Below are positions 8,984 through 18,879 of a DNA stretch of 47,162 bases, in pieces. Numbering within the stretch: position 1 is the stretch's first letter; each line of letters begins with the position of its first letter. The notes beneath the pieces were generated by a model. That model ran no database searches, was not told the DNA's origin, and saw only the letters and a program-made list of their open reading frames with translations. The translations under genes and the position numbers were made by a program. Source of the DNA: CAZIKF01 sp964539825 (GTDB lineage Bacteria > Muiribacteriota > UBA6191); NCBI GenBank assembly GCA_964539825.1, contig CAZIKF010000037.1:1-47162 (forward strand). Direction: 5' to 3'.

Positions 8984-10426
8984 ATGAAAATGGGTACTTT
9001 TATCAACGGCGAATGGGTTCTTCCCGTTTCCGGTTCCATCATTGAAAATCGTAATCCCGCCAATCCCGATGACCTGATTGGAAGCTTTCCAGCCGGGGGA
9101 GGCGCAGAAGTTTCTCTTGCTGTGGAGGCAGCTTCCAAGGCTTTCAATTCCTGGAAAAAAACCCCTGCTCCTGAACGGGGGCGTTTGCTATATCGAGTGA
9201 TTGAAATCGCCAAACAAAGATCCGAAGAGATTGCCCAGATCATGACCCGGGAACAGGGAAAGGTTTTTCCTGAAGCCCTTGGCGAGGTCAAAAAGGGAAT
9301 CAATCTTTTGGAGTATTATGCTGGAGCCGGATTTCGGCTTGACGGTCAATCCTTACCCTCCGAGACCAGGGACTGTTTCACATATACCATTCGTCGCCCC
9401 TTAGGCGTTGTTGGTTTAATCACTCCTTGGAATTTTCCCTGGGCCATACCGGTCTGGAAGACCGCCCCCGCACTAGTCGCTGGAAACACTGTCGTAATCA
9501 AGCCAGCCGAACTCACCCCTGCCACAGCCGCCATCATGGTAGAGATCTTTCATGAGGCCGGGTTGCCGGCAGGTGTCCTGAATATGGTAACGGGCTATGG
9601 ACCCGACGCCGGAGAAGCCATTTTGAATCATCCAGAGATCAAGGCGGTTTCCTTTACAGGTTCCAATGAAGTCGGACAGCGGGTCATCTCGGCCTGTGCT
9701 GCTGGAATGAAGAAAGTCACTTGTGAGCTTGGCGGTAAGAACGCGGTAATTGTGATGGATGATGCAGATCTTGACTCAGCAGTTACAGCGGTGTCCGTAG
9801 GAGCGTTTGGGTCCACTGGACAACGCTGTACAGCTACCTCCAGATTACTTTTACACAAAGATATCAAAGATGCCGTAATGCCCAGGCTCATTGAGGCTGC
9901 AAAGGGATTTGTACCAGGTGAGAACCTGGGTCCCAGTGTGGATGAAAAACAGTTTCAAACAGTTCTATCCTATATCGAAACAGGCAAGAGTGAAGCCTCT
10001 CTTATCCTTGGCGGAAACCGGGCTGGAAACAAGGGTTATTTTGTAGAACCCACAATTTTTGATAATGTATCCGCAGAGTCTAAGATTTTTCAGGAAGAAA
10101 TTTTTGGACCTGTACTTTGTGTTTCCACCTTCGAAACTTTTGAGGAAGCAATTGAACTTGCCAACAACTCCCGATTTGGATTGGCTGGCTCTCTCTTTAC
10201 CAGGGATATGAGCAGGGTTTTGCGATATGCCGAAGAAGTAGAGGTTGGAATGGTCCATGTAAATGAACCCACCATAGGCGGGGAAGCACAGCTGCCATTT
10301 GGCGGAGTGAAATCTACCGGATACGGGGACCGTGAAATGTGTGAAGATGGAATCAATTTCTTCACCGAAACAAAGACGGTTTTCCTGAACTATTCCGGCA
10401 GTGGAGATAGGTCGATGGTCAGGTAA
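8984..10426 (+). CDS. Aldehyde dehydrogenase, 2,5-dioxovalerate (alpha-ketoglutaric semialdehyde) type
   Basis: 480 residues, usual length for the NAD(P)-dependent aldehyde dehydrogenase superfamily. Visible are the cofactor-site segment TPWNFPWA, the general base Glu248 in CELGGKN, the catalytic Cys282 in GQRCTATSR, and a C-terminal GEAQLPFGGVKSTGYG stretch. The GSTGQRCTA and VNEPTIGGEAQLPFGG wording is that of ketoglutaric semialdehyde dehydrogenases, which oxidise 2,5-dioxovalerate to 2-oxoglutarate at the end of pentose, uronic acid or hydroxyproline breakdown. That substrate is inferred from motif similarity; no other pathway gene is next to it. The ATG at 8984 was chosen over an upstream in-frame ATG because of a clear AAGGAG site. 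Flanked on both sides by related repeat elements and by two giant surface protein genes, so it may be a single-gene transcription unit. Confidence 0.9.
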   Translation: MKMGTFINGEWVLPVSGSIIENRNPANPDDLIGSFPAGGGAEVSLAVEAASKAFNSWKKTPAPERGRLLYRVIEIAKQRSEEIAQIMTREQGKVFPEALGEVKKGINLLEYYAGAGFRLDGQSLPSETRDCFTYTIRRPLGVVGLITPWNFPWAIPVWKTAPALVAGNTVVIKPAELTPATAAIMVEIFHEAGLPAGVLNMVTGYGPDAGEAILNHPEIKAVSFTGSNEVGQRVISACAAGMKKVTCELGGKNAVIVMDDADLDSAVTAVSVGAFGSTGQRCTATSRLLLHKDIKDAVMPRLIEAAKGFVPGENLGPSVDEKQFQTVLSYIETGKSEASLILGGNRAGNKGYFVEPTIFDNVSAESKIFQEEIFGPVLCVSTFETFEEAIELANNSRFGLAGSLFTRDMSRVLRYAEEVEVGMVHVNEPTIGGEAQLPFGGVKSTGYGDREMCEDGINFFTETKTVFLNYSGSGDRSMVR

Positions 10427-10439
10427 GGGTGCAAGATTT

Positions 10440-10535
10440 CGTTGTTCCGGATCCCGATCTGCAGTCCAGTCCGTACTTCGAATTCTCCCCTGTGGTTAAT
10501 ACCCCTGGATTCCTGGGTCAAGCCCGAGGATGACG
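10440..10535. repeat. Imperfect inverted-repeat element, copy B
   Basis: The left arm (10440-10469) has the core GTTCCGGATCCCGATCTG. The right arm (10505-10535) contains CCTGGGTCAAGCCCGAGGAT and is approximately its reverse complement. Size and layout match copy A at 8836-8928, and the right arm is the widely seen TCCTGGGTCAAGCCCGAGGATGAC-type motif. It fills most of the gap between the aldehyde dehydrogenase and the Kelch protein gene. Confidence 0.65.
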
Positions 10536-10579
10536 ATAAGCGGGTTTTCGAGTTACACTAGTATATGGGAGCGCTGCTT

Positions 10580-13500
10580 ATGATCCGTTCTATTTTCCGG
10601 GTCAGGCTGCTAATTTTCACATTTTCGCTGGTCTGGCTTTTCTATCCTTCTGCCATCTATGCCCGTGATTTAAAGGCGGGGTGGCAGATGGTCACCCTTA
10701 GTTTGGAAAATGAAACAACGGTAGAAGAGTTTTTCGCAGATCAGCTCTCCAGGGTCAATGCACTGTGGACCTATTCTCAGCAAACCGGCTGGGAAGTATA
10801 CTCCGCCCGTGCTCATGTGGTGGAGGAGGCAGTTTCCCAGGATGTTCCCATCATCACTCATATCAAACCCAGGCTAGGGTACTGGATTCATCTCTCAAGA
10901 GACATGTCTCTACCGGACCTCGAAGCTAATACCGGTCCCATACCCTCAAGAGTCCTGGGGAATCCCTGGACCCTTGTGGGTTGTCCCGAGTCTATTGCCT
11001 TAACTCGTTCCACAACCACATTTGATTGTTGGACTGTACCAGCCGGATTCTTTATTAGTGCTGTTTATGATTATGATGGCCTTCTCATTGAGAGGATACC
11101 CGGACACAAGGGCTATGATCTCAAACCAGGTCAGGCATATTGGATCAAAATCCATCCAGAGGGGCAAACTGATCGCCAGCTCACCCTGCCTGATTACTAT
11201 GGTTTAAAAAGGCTGCCAAACCTTCCATTTCCCCTCTCCAGTCCTTGCCTCGCCCAGGGAGAGAATGATTCCGTCTGGTTTGCTGGCGGGGTCTCCCCCA
11301 CCGGTGTCAGCTCTTCTGTATTTTTTTACGATTTTAATACGCGGGAGTTTGTTTTCCAAGAGAGTATTCCAACTTCCCAGTCCGTCTCTACGTGCGACTT
11401 CGAGTCCGGTACATTTAGGGTCTTCTCCAGAATTGATAATCACCTTGTAGGAGAGCAGGCTCTGCATCGGTATACGCCAACTACACACACCGCCACCATT
11501 GTTACTGTAGCCTTAGATCTCCCGATCACCAGGAACGGCTCTTCCCATACCAGCCATACTCTCGGAGATAAGGTTTACATCCTTGGGGGAGAGGTGGGTA
11601 CCGCGGTAGTCAATGAACTCTCAGTTTTTAGAATCGCTGACACGGGTCGTCTAAATCTTTCCAACCTGGGAACCCGGTTTCAAACTCCGCGAGGTTCACA
11701 CACCAGCCATCTTTCAGACTCGCTTTTGGTAGTAATTGGAGGAAAGAGCGGTGCCTCACCAGTGGGACTCTTAGAGGTCTTTCAGGTCTCTTCCGATGGG
11801 AGACTGGCCGCTAATTCTGATAATAAGACTCTCCTGGAACCAAGATATGATCATACCAGTCATTCTGCAGGGTCCTATTATTTTGTTCTGGGTGGACAAA
11901 CTCAGAGTTCCGTAGTGACCGACTCCGTAGAGTCCATTCAGTTAACTACAGATAACCTATTGGCCAATCCTGTTTTTACCGAGCCTCTTAAAACCGCGAG
12001 AGCTGAACACAGTTCCCATTACGATGGGGACTTTATTTATGTTTTTGGAGGACGAGGAGAAGACGGAAATGCCCTTGGCTCAGTTGAAGTCTTTCGCGTG
12101 CTCCCAGGAGGCCATCTTACCTCTCAAAACCAGGTACTAAATTTGGAGCATCCCCGATATGCACACACAATCCATAAGTTCGGAGATTATTTCTACATCA
12201 TTGGAGGCCGCGATCAAAACGGTACAGTTCCTCAGATCGAGATCCTTCAACTCGCCGGGGGAGGCACACTCAGAAGAATATTGACCAATCAGAATCTACA
12301 GAGAGGAAGATTTGGGCACCAGGGGGTTTTGAGCAAGAACAGCCTGATAATTGTGGGTGGAATTCAAGATTCGACCAGCGCTGTACCAGTTGATCTTATT
12401 GAAATACTGCAAATTTCAGGGTCAGGTTCTTTCAGCACTGAATCGATTACTAAGCCCTCCGCGGCCAGATTTGACCATACTCTCTTAGCTAACAATGAGT
12501 ATTTATACATGATAGGCGGGAAAACCGGCTCTAGTACAACGACAGAGAGCCTGGCTATTTTTCATGAAATTCCCCTACTCAAAGAGAACCGGACAGAACT
12601 GGAATGGAGGGTAAATCCAAGGATTCAGGAAAACCTGTTTGATCGAGGTACTTTAGCTGTATCTGGAGGCAGGATTCTGGCTGCGGGGGGAATTCAGGAA
12701 AATGGCATCAAAACCGCTTCCATGGAATTGGTGGATACCGATAGGCTTCGGACCGCTGAACCAGGAATTCTATTCTCTGAAAACCAGGTCTTCTCCAACA
12801 CCAGTCCAATCAGGGTTTCCCTTCCCGATGTTCCCGGAACCTATAGCTGCTCTCTGCCCCCCTTTGCCGTGGAAGTCTGTGATATTGAAAACCAGGATAC
12901 ACTCTTCTTTGAGTCCTTGGAATTTGGATTTCATACCATCACCATTTCACTGGATCGTGGAGAGGAATCTCCGATTCGATCCTTTGTTGACATCGTGGTA
13001 GACGCCTATCCCAGCCTTGAATCTCTTTCGATCCCTGACCCAATCATCGCAGGTCAAAGCGTGTCTCTTAGACCTGAAACATCCTACCCTCTGGAACTAT
13101 CCTGCCTGTTTTCCTTTTATTCCACGGCCCCTGCCAGATTCACTAGTTACGGCCTTAGTTCGGTCACATTTATACCCGAGGGAGCTGGAGAATTTCAGGT
13201 CGAAGTGACTTGTTACTCCATATTTGGACTTTCAACTTCAACCAGCGTTCGCTTTCAAGTAGAAAACAAGGTTCCTATCGTTGATTTTAGAACCGCAACA
13301 GGTTTCTTTCTCAACCCGGGGGAGGTTGAAATACAGAATCTGAGCAGGGACCCGGAAGGCCTGGAGCTTCAGTTTCTCTGGTCCATGCTGCAGACTCCTT
13401 CCGATGCGTCCTATACTTTGAACCAAACCAGGGCTACCACTCCGGTACTGGAACTCAATACTACTGGAGAATTTACACTGCAGCTGACAGCCCGAGATCC

Positions 13501-16500
13501 TTTTGGACAGGAGGCAAAGGTGGAAAAGGCAATTCGAATCAATGCTCCACCCACAACCTCGCTACTTGCCTCCTCATTTAAGCCCATCGCTCAATTGGAA
13601 GAAGGATTGAGCCATGCCAGCGCTTTATTTGCCAACAATCGCGTTTACCTTGTCGGGGGACAAAATTCCAGTGGCCCCGTAAGCTATATGATTGAAATTT
13701 CACCTACGGATGGCTCTATATTGACAACCAGGGTGACACCATTCTCTGTAATAGATCCGGACTTGTCCTTTCTGGAGCCCACTCTCTTCGTCTCTGGTGG
13801 ACCTCAGAACAACCTCAGTCTAGTAGGATTAAGGGCCTGGGACGTGAGCCAGGAGCAATGGTCGATTTCAAATTTGTCACCAGAAAACCGCATAGATTAC
13901 GCCTATGCATCCAATACAAAGGTTCATTTACTCAGCTCAACCCCGTCTCTTAATATCCTTTCCTATACACCGGCTTTCTCTGATGGTCTGATCTGGCTTT
14001 TTCCACCCAAAGAAAAATCACTCGCGCTAATTCTGGAGTCTCCGGAACACACGCTGAATACTTCCAGGCCATTCTATTTTGAACAGTTCAACCCAAAGGT
14101 GACCGCCCGCAGTTCGGAAATTTATCTCAGCGGGGGTGAAGACAGGGAGGGGAAAGCTGTCTCCTATATTCAGCATCTTAGTTCCCCTACCAACTTTTTT
14201 GACCGTAGACTGCATTTGCCCGAAGAGCAACGCGTGGGTGCTTCACCAGTTCTGGTTGAGGATGAGCTCTGGCTTATTGGAGGACAAAATCAGCAAGGTT
14301 CCCTCTCAAGACTCATTCAGAGTGATAACCATACAAACGTGGATGATGAAGGTCAGATATTTCTTGAACCAGGCAGACTCATTCTCCTCAGAAATGACAC
14401 CTCTGATCCAGATCCTCTCGATCTCCTGACTCCTTCTTTCACGATCACTGAATTCCCTGTAGGTTCGTCTCCATTTCTGGTAACGGCATCGGCCTCTCAG
14501 CCCTGGCAGTTTAGACCTGACCTGGAAGGTCGCTATATGCTGCGAGCGACTTATAAAGATAGCCTTTTGCTCAGCCATACCCAGCTTGTGCCCCTTACCG
14601 TGAACCGCATTCCTTTAATTCGGTTTTTTGAGAGCGGCCCGCTGACTGGCAGCCTCACTTCAACCTATGTGCTCACCGCAAGCGTAGAGAATAATGACTG
14701 GACCACCTATAGCTACCGTTTCCTCTCCAAGCCCCTGTATTCCAATCCCGGTCTACAAATCACCAGTGATCTCAGTGCGGACTTTCTCCCCGATCGAACA
14801 GGAGCCTATCTATTGGAAATTCGGGTTGAAGATCAACTGGGAGCCATAATAAAGCGCATAGCGGAGATCCGAGTGGATACCACCCTGGGACCAGCGGTGA
14901 ACTCCCTGGATGTACCTACCTCCTCCATCGGCTTTTCGGATATCCCCACTCATCTCTCCATTCTGGCTACAAGTCTGCCTACCTCCACCTCGCTCTTTTC
15001 CTGGACCCTGGTCTCAAAGCCCCTGAGCAGCGCAGCCTCAATTCCAACCACCCTGGAGCCTTCGATCACATTTACCGCTGATCTCACGGGTCAATACCTT
15101 ATCCAGACACAGGGATTCATTGATACGAGCCCAACTGGAAGTTCCGGTACCCGTATTAAGGATCTGAATTTCACCGCTATCCAAGCTCCCCTGGTTCAAT
15201 TGGGTCCGTTGAGTATTGACGAAACGGCGTTCCGGCCTGAAATCCATTTTCCTCTTGAAGTGCGGGAGTTTCATGGACATACAATTAGCCTGGGATTCGA
15301 GGTCTCTACCGATGGCGCTACTTTCCAGAACTTCTTTTTAAAGGATGGAAATACCTCCATTTCAACCAGGGATCCTTCCCTGGGCTCCGGCGTTCAGCTC
15401 ACGGCCATAGGCCTCCTTACCCAGTCCATGGATTTCAATGTAGCTACCACACTCTCCTACCGAATTAACGTTTTAGATAATCAACTGGGACTTTCAATCC
15501 CGCCCATAGAGGGAACCACTCAACTGTTTTTAGCGGATGAACCTCCATCAGTAGAACTGCTAACCCAGTTTCCAAGAGAAGTGACTGATGGGAGACTGGT
15601 CCTGGACTACCGCGTCAAGGACCCGGAAGAGCACGCAACGGGAATCACAATATTTTATAAGGTTGAAGCCTTTGGACCTAATCCAGCACTTCTCAATACT
15701 CCCAATGAAAATGATCTTCACGCCGCAACAGCAGATGGCATCAGATACCAGGTTGTATGGGACGCTCATGAAGACCTGGGCAGTAACTTTTATACTGACC
15801 TTGAAATTCAAATTCTCCCTATCGATAGCCGCAGTTCACAGAGTGGTGCCACCACGACCACCATAATCGACTTTGTTGACTATCGTGGTCTTCTTGTTGA
15901 ACCCTCTGAAGAACTCTTGAGAGAAACCCTGAGTATCCGGTCTATCCCTTCAGAGACAACAGAGATCACCACCATGTCTCTGGTAATTAATGCGGAGGAT
16001 TCCAACCTGATAAAGCGTATGGAGATTGAGGTTCCTCCCGGAGCCTTCCTGCAGGACATCGACCTCTCTGTGGGTCACCTCCTGGAACTGCCGGTAACCA
16101 GAGGATTCGGTCTAAGCATTTCCCCCTCACCCTCGGTTACCAATTTTAAGTCGGTAACCGCTACGATTCACTACAGTACCAACCTGTTGGATGTCACCAT
16201 GATTTCAGATCCGGCTCTGTTAGGGATTTATGCTTTAAATAGGGTTAACGGACAATGGGTTGAGCTCCCCTTACAGAACGATGTACCCAGGGCACGAATG
16301 ATTCTTGAAATACCGGATCTGGAAATTCTTCATGAATTTCTCATTACCAGCAGGCTATTCCAACCTCCCGGAATTGAATTGCTGTGTAACCGTACCAATC
16401 CACCTTTTGGAGGCCTGGAGACCACACGCAGCCTGCTGCGTACCAATTACTCTGCCCTGAGCTCTCAATCTCGAATTGCTCTGCTACTGAGATCATTGGA

Positions 16501-18832
16501 AGCCCCCATAGAGGAATATTCTGGAGAGAATGATTTAATCCAATCCTTATGCTCTACGGGGACAAGTTCCGCGACTCTGGATTCAATTTATGATTCGGTG
16601 TTTACATTCCATTACCCCGTTGCATCAAGAGGTATTAGTTCCGCTTCTACCTACCTGTCTCAAAACTTCCTCAGACAACTTACTCCTCCTCTGGAACTTG
16701 ATCTTTACTCACATGGGGCCGGGGGGCTAATCGCCCGTTACAGCATGGAATCAGTCATGGCTCCGGGAGATCCTACCCAATATCTAAATTCCATTGATGA
16801 ATTCTTCTCAGAGGATTCCGGTGAAGGACCCGCCCAGCATCGCAATGAAATTATTGGATCTATTTCCCAGGGAATTCCAGCCAGCTTCTCCCTGACTTCG
16901 GCCGGCAATGACAACATCATCCACAATGCCGTATTTTTCAATGTACCATTCCAGGGAGCCAAGGTTTCCAGACTGATCGAAAAACTCAATCGCAAGGGCT
17001 ATCAAATCCCAACCGAAATCAAAACTGGAGGAGCACAGAACTTCCTGGTTGCCCCTCAAATTCTAGATGGAATAAATGACCTGGGTACTTTCAGCCCCCT
17101 TGTGGTTGAACTTCGCTATCACCAATTCGCCGACTCCTATCCAGTTCAGTATATCTCGGCAGCAACCCTCTCAACAGCAAACGGCGATATTGGTGGCGAC
17201 GGAAGATTTCAGGCAGACTCCTTTGCTTCAATACCAGGGTTCCATCCTAAAGACTCAAGCCTGGTCTGGTTCCTGGATCTCGAATTTGATGAGAGAGATC
17301 GCCAACAGAGACCCTTTGGTCAAATTGGGATTCATCGCGACTTCGCAAAGAATGAGCAAAGAGATCGACCCAAATGGGTGCGCAGTAGGCTCCGAGGAGG
17401 GGGAGATATCAATGATTTTATGCAAATATCCTCTCAATCCTATGAGGATCTTCATAACTTCAAATCCAACCCGAAAGATGTTATTGAGGGATTCCTAAAA
17501 CTCGCTCCACCTTCGATATCAACGATCCTTCCAGACTCCATAAGCCAGATTGAGGGTTTGAATATCTCTCTTGATGTTGATGATCCCCAATTGAGTGACA
17601 TCACTCTCTGGATAGGCATTCCCGCGGAGATTCTTCCTATGGATTATACCTATGTTAGAGATCAGCTCATCCCTGGAAGCTTTGACTCCCTGGTCCTGAG
17701 CCAATGCTGTGATGGAGAGGTTCTTCTGCAAAATTGGGAGTTGGCCAATTCAGCAGAAATTTTTCCACCCCAGTTTTTGCGAAAGCCCAGGTCTTCAGAT
17801 CGGTTAGCAGAGACGATAGTCGGCACCTATGAAGAGCGTCTGTCAGTGAAAATTCAGACATTAGTCGGACCCGGTGAATTCGATGTTGAGCAAGTTGCGG
17901 TCCCGGTTTATATCTCGGCTACCGATTGGTTTGGAAATAGGAGAAGTCAGGCCAAAACTATCATCAGATCTCTCCCTATTTCAAACCTGGAAACACCTTC
18001 GATAAATACCACACAAAACAGCGCGACGATTCATTGGAATCGTGTCTTAAATGCCCTTGGATATGAGGTCGAACTGATTCATAACGAAGCTCTTCTTGAG
18101 AAGCGATTGGTTGGAAGTGGAGATGAAACCGCTCTATTTTTCCCCGCCCTGAAGCCGGCTACTGAATATGAATTCAGAATCAGGGCTTTTAATGACACCT
18201 TCACAGGGAACTGGGCTAGCATAGTAGCTTCAACACGTAATGCCCCCCCAACCCCATTCCCAATTGTGATTAGTACGCCAGCCCCAGACTCAGTAGTCAC
18301 AACCAGAATCATTCTCCTGGAAGGAACAATAGAAAATTTTGATGCTCTTGCCCAGGTTCGAATTGAGGAATTAGGAGTAGGTGCTGTACCCGTGATCTCA
18401 GAGAATTTTTCAGGAGAAATTGAACTATTTCAAACCGACGACAACCTTCTCAATCTAATCGCTGGAACCCATAGGTCTACTTTAAATGTCCACTTCGATC
18501 CTCCCTTCCCTCTGGAGGAAGCCAGGGCATTGAAAAAGACTATCACCATTTCCCTTCATGAACATGAACTCAATGATGGAGATGAATTACAACTCATCCT
18601 CAATGGTAAAAAAATTCAGGAGACTGTAACCCTGAGTCCGCCGCCGGGACGGATCCTGGCAATCCAGCTTCGGTCTGGAAAGAATACTTTAATTCTTAGA
18701 TTAACCTCAGAAGGGAGAACTTCCGGTCACGATGGAGTTCTGGAGCTATCGGAGCTATCTGAAGGACCTAAGACCAGGGAGTGGAGTGGTGAGGCTGGGC
18801 AAGAGAGGGTCATACTGATCCAGGCTCCGTAG
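10580..18832 (+). CDS. Giant secreted Kelch / PKD-like / pseudo-lipase / FN3 protein
   Basis: 2750 residues. The ATG at 10580 follows GGGAG with 8-base spacing and opens a signal peptide (hydrophobic core then PSAIYA); an in-frame ATG at 10565 is less likely. Reading along the protein: N-terminal domain; eight or nine Kelch motifs (~residues 217-724), most starting HTSH and ending LGG or IGG; Ig-like and PKD-like stretches (~725-995); a second Kelch group (~997-1248); further PKD/cadherin-like domains; a ZU5-like segment with VPPGAFLQDI (~1775-1927); an alpha/beta-hydrolase-like region (~1931-2224); an FN3 domain (~2466-2554); and an unrecognised C-terminus. The hydrolase elbow reads SHGAGGLIARY, where active lipases have HSMGGLVAR, so the nucleophile Ser is Gly2046. 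Likely extracellular binding or scaffold protein; ligand unknown. No transmembrane anchor seen. Confidence 0.85.
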   Translation: MIRSIFRVRLLIFTFSLVWLFYPSAIYARDLKAGWQMVTLSLENETTVEEFFADQLSRVNALWTYSQQTGWEVYSARAHVVEEAVSQDVPIITHIKPRLGYWIHLSRDMSLPDLEANTGPIPSRVLGNPWTLVGCPESIALTRSTTTFDCWTVPAGFFISAVYDYDGLLIERIPGHKGYDLKPGQAYWIKIHPEGQTDRQLTLPDYYGLKRLPNLPFPLSSPCLAQGENDSVWFAGGVSPTGVSSSVFFYDFNTREFVFQESIPTSQSVSTCDFESGTFRVFSRIDNHLVGEQALHRYTPTTHTATIVTVALDLPITRNGSSHTSHTLGDKVYILGGEVGTAVVNELSVFRIADTGRLNLSNLGTRFQTPRGSHTSHLSDSLLVVIGGKSGASPVGLLEVFQVSSDGRLAANSDNKTLLEPRYDHTSHSAGSYYFVLGGQTQSSVVTDSVESIQLTTDNLLANPVFTEPLKTARAEHSSHYDGDFIYVFGGRGEDGNALGSVEVFRVLPGGHLTSQNQVLNLEHPRYAHTIHKFGDYFYIIGGRDQNGTVPQIEILQLAGGGTLRRILTNQNLQRGRFGHQGVLSKNSLIIVGGIQDSTSAVPVDLIEILQISGSGSFSTESITKPSAARFDHTLLANNEYLYMIGGKTGSSTTTESLAIFHEIPLLKENRTELEWRVNPRIQENLFDRGTLAVSGGRILAAGGIQENGIKTASMELVDTDRLRTAEPGILFSENQVFSNTSPIRVSLPDVPGTYSCSLPPFAVEVCDIENQDTLFFESLEFGFHTITISLDRGEESPIRSFVDIVVDAYPSLESLSIPDPIIAGQSVSLRPETSYPLELSCLFSFYSTAPARFTSYGLSSVTFIPEGAGEFQVEVTCYSIFGLSTSTSVRFQVENKVPIVDFRTATGFFLNPGEVEIQNLSRDPEGLELQFLWSMLQTPSDASYTLNQTRATTPVLELNTTGEFTLQLTARDPFGQEAKVEKAIRINAPPTTSLLASSFKPIAQLEEGLSHASALFANNRVYLVGGQNSSGPVSYMIEISPTDGSILTTRVTPFSVIDPDLSFLEPTLFVSGGPQNNLSLVGLRAWDVSQEQWSISNLSPENRIDYAYASNTKVHLLSSTPSLNILSYTPAFSDGLIWLFPPKEKSLALILESPEHTLNTSRPFYFEQFNPKVTARSSEIYLSGGEDREGKAVSYIQHLSSPTNFFDRRLHLPEEQRVGASPVLVEDELWLIGGQNQQGSLSRLIQSDNHTNVDDEGQIFLEPGRLILLRNDTSDPDPLDLLTPSFTITEFPVGSSPFLVTASASQPWQFRPDLEGRYMLRATYKDSLLLSHTQLVPLTVNRIPLIRFFESGPLTGSLTSTYVLTASVENNDWTTYSYRFLSKPLYSNPGLQITSDLSADFLPDRTGAYLLEIRVEDQLGAIIKRIAEIRVDTTLGPAVNSLDVPTSSIGFSDIPTHLSILATSLPTSTSLFSWTLVSKPLSSAASIPTTLEPSITFTADLTGQYLIQTQGFIDTSPTGSSGTRIKDLNFTAIQAPLVQLGPLSIDETAFRPEIHFPLEVREFHGHTISLGFEVSTDGATFQNFFLKDGNTSISTRDPSLGSGVQLTAIGLLTQSMDFNVATTLSYRINVLDNQLGLSIPPIEGTTQLFLADEPPSVELLTQFPREVTDGRLVLDYRVKDPEEHATGITIFYKVEAFGPNPALLNTPNENDLHAATADGIRYQVVWDAHEDLGSNFYTDLEIQILPIDSRSSQSGATTTTIIDFVDYRGLLVEPSEELLRETLSIRSIPSETTEITTMSLVINAEDSNLIKRMEIEVPPGAFLQDIDLSVGHLLELPVTRGFGLSISPSPSVTNFKSVTATIHYSTNLLDVTMISDPALLGIYALNRVNGQWVELPLQNDVPRARMILEIPDLEILHEFLITSRLFQPPGIELLCNRTNPPFGGLETTRSLLRTNYSALSSQSRIALLLRSLEAPIEEYSGENDLIQSLCSTGTSSATLDSIYDSVFTFHYPVASRGISSASTYLSQNFLRQLTPPLELDLYSHGAGGLIARYSMESVMAPGDPTQYLNSIDEFFSEDSGEGPAQHRNEIIGSISQGIPASFSLTSAGNDNIIHNAVFFNVPFQGAKVSRLIEKLNRKGYQIPTEIKTGGAQNFLVAPQILDGINDLGTFSPLVVELRYHQFADSYPVQYISAATLSTANGDIGGDGRFQADSFASIPGFHPKDSSLVWFLDLEFDERDRQQRPFGQIGIHRDFAKNEQRDRPKWVRSRLRGGGDINDFMQISSQSYEDLHNFKSNPKDVIEGFLKLAPPSISTILPDSISQIEGLNISLDVDDPQLSDITLWIGIPAEILPMDYTYVRDQLIPGSFDSLVLSQCCDGEVLLQNWELANSAEIFPPQFLRKPRSSDRLAETIVGTYEERLSVKIQTLVGPGEFDVEQVAVPVYISATDWFGNRRSQAKTIIRSLPISNLETPSINTTQNSATIHWNRVLNALGYEVELIHNEALLEKRLVGSGDETALFFPALKPATEYEFRIRAFNDTFTGNWASIVASTRNAPPTPFPIVISTPAPDSVVTTRIILLEGTIENFDALAQVRIEELGVGAVPVISENFSGEIELFQTDDNLLNLIAGTHRSTLNVHFDPPFPLEEARALKKTITISLHEHELNDGDELQLILNGKKIQETVTLSPPPGRILAIQLRSGKNTLILRLTSEGRTSGHDGVLELSELSEGPKTREWSGEAGQERVILIQAP
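11230..12750 (+). repeat. Kelch repeats, first beta-propeller
   Basis: Blades recur every ~150 bp, with motifs such as HTSHTLGDKVYILGG, HTSHLSDSLLVVIGG, HSSHYDGDFIYVFGG and HTIHKFGDYFYIIGG. There are seven clear copies plus degenerate ones at either end, enough for a closed propeller. The recurrent H-(T/S)-(S/I)-H in place of the commoner R-x-x-H is a house variant of this protein. Confidence 0.75.
13590..14320 (+). repeat. Kelch repeats, second group
   Basis: Four motifs are visible: ALFANNRVYLVGGQ, PTLFVSGGPQ, SSEIYLSGGED and DELWLIGGQNQ. They are more divergent than the first group, and the missing blades may be too degenerate to see. PKD-like domains lie on both sides. Confidence 0.6.
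16700..16740 (+). other. Lipase-like nucleophile elbow with Ser to Gly replacement
   Basis: The codons read D-L-Y-S-H-G-A-G-G-L-I-A-R-Y. In active triacylglycerol lipases and PGAP1-like esterases the matching segment is D-x-V-x-H-S-x-G-G-L-x-A-R-Y. The residue at the nucleophile position is encoded by GGG at 16715-16717. Confidence 0.7.
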
Positions 18833-18879
18833 ACTAAATCTCCGGTGATAACGATTAACCGACAACATAGGACAAACCC

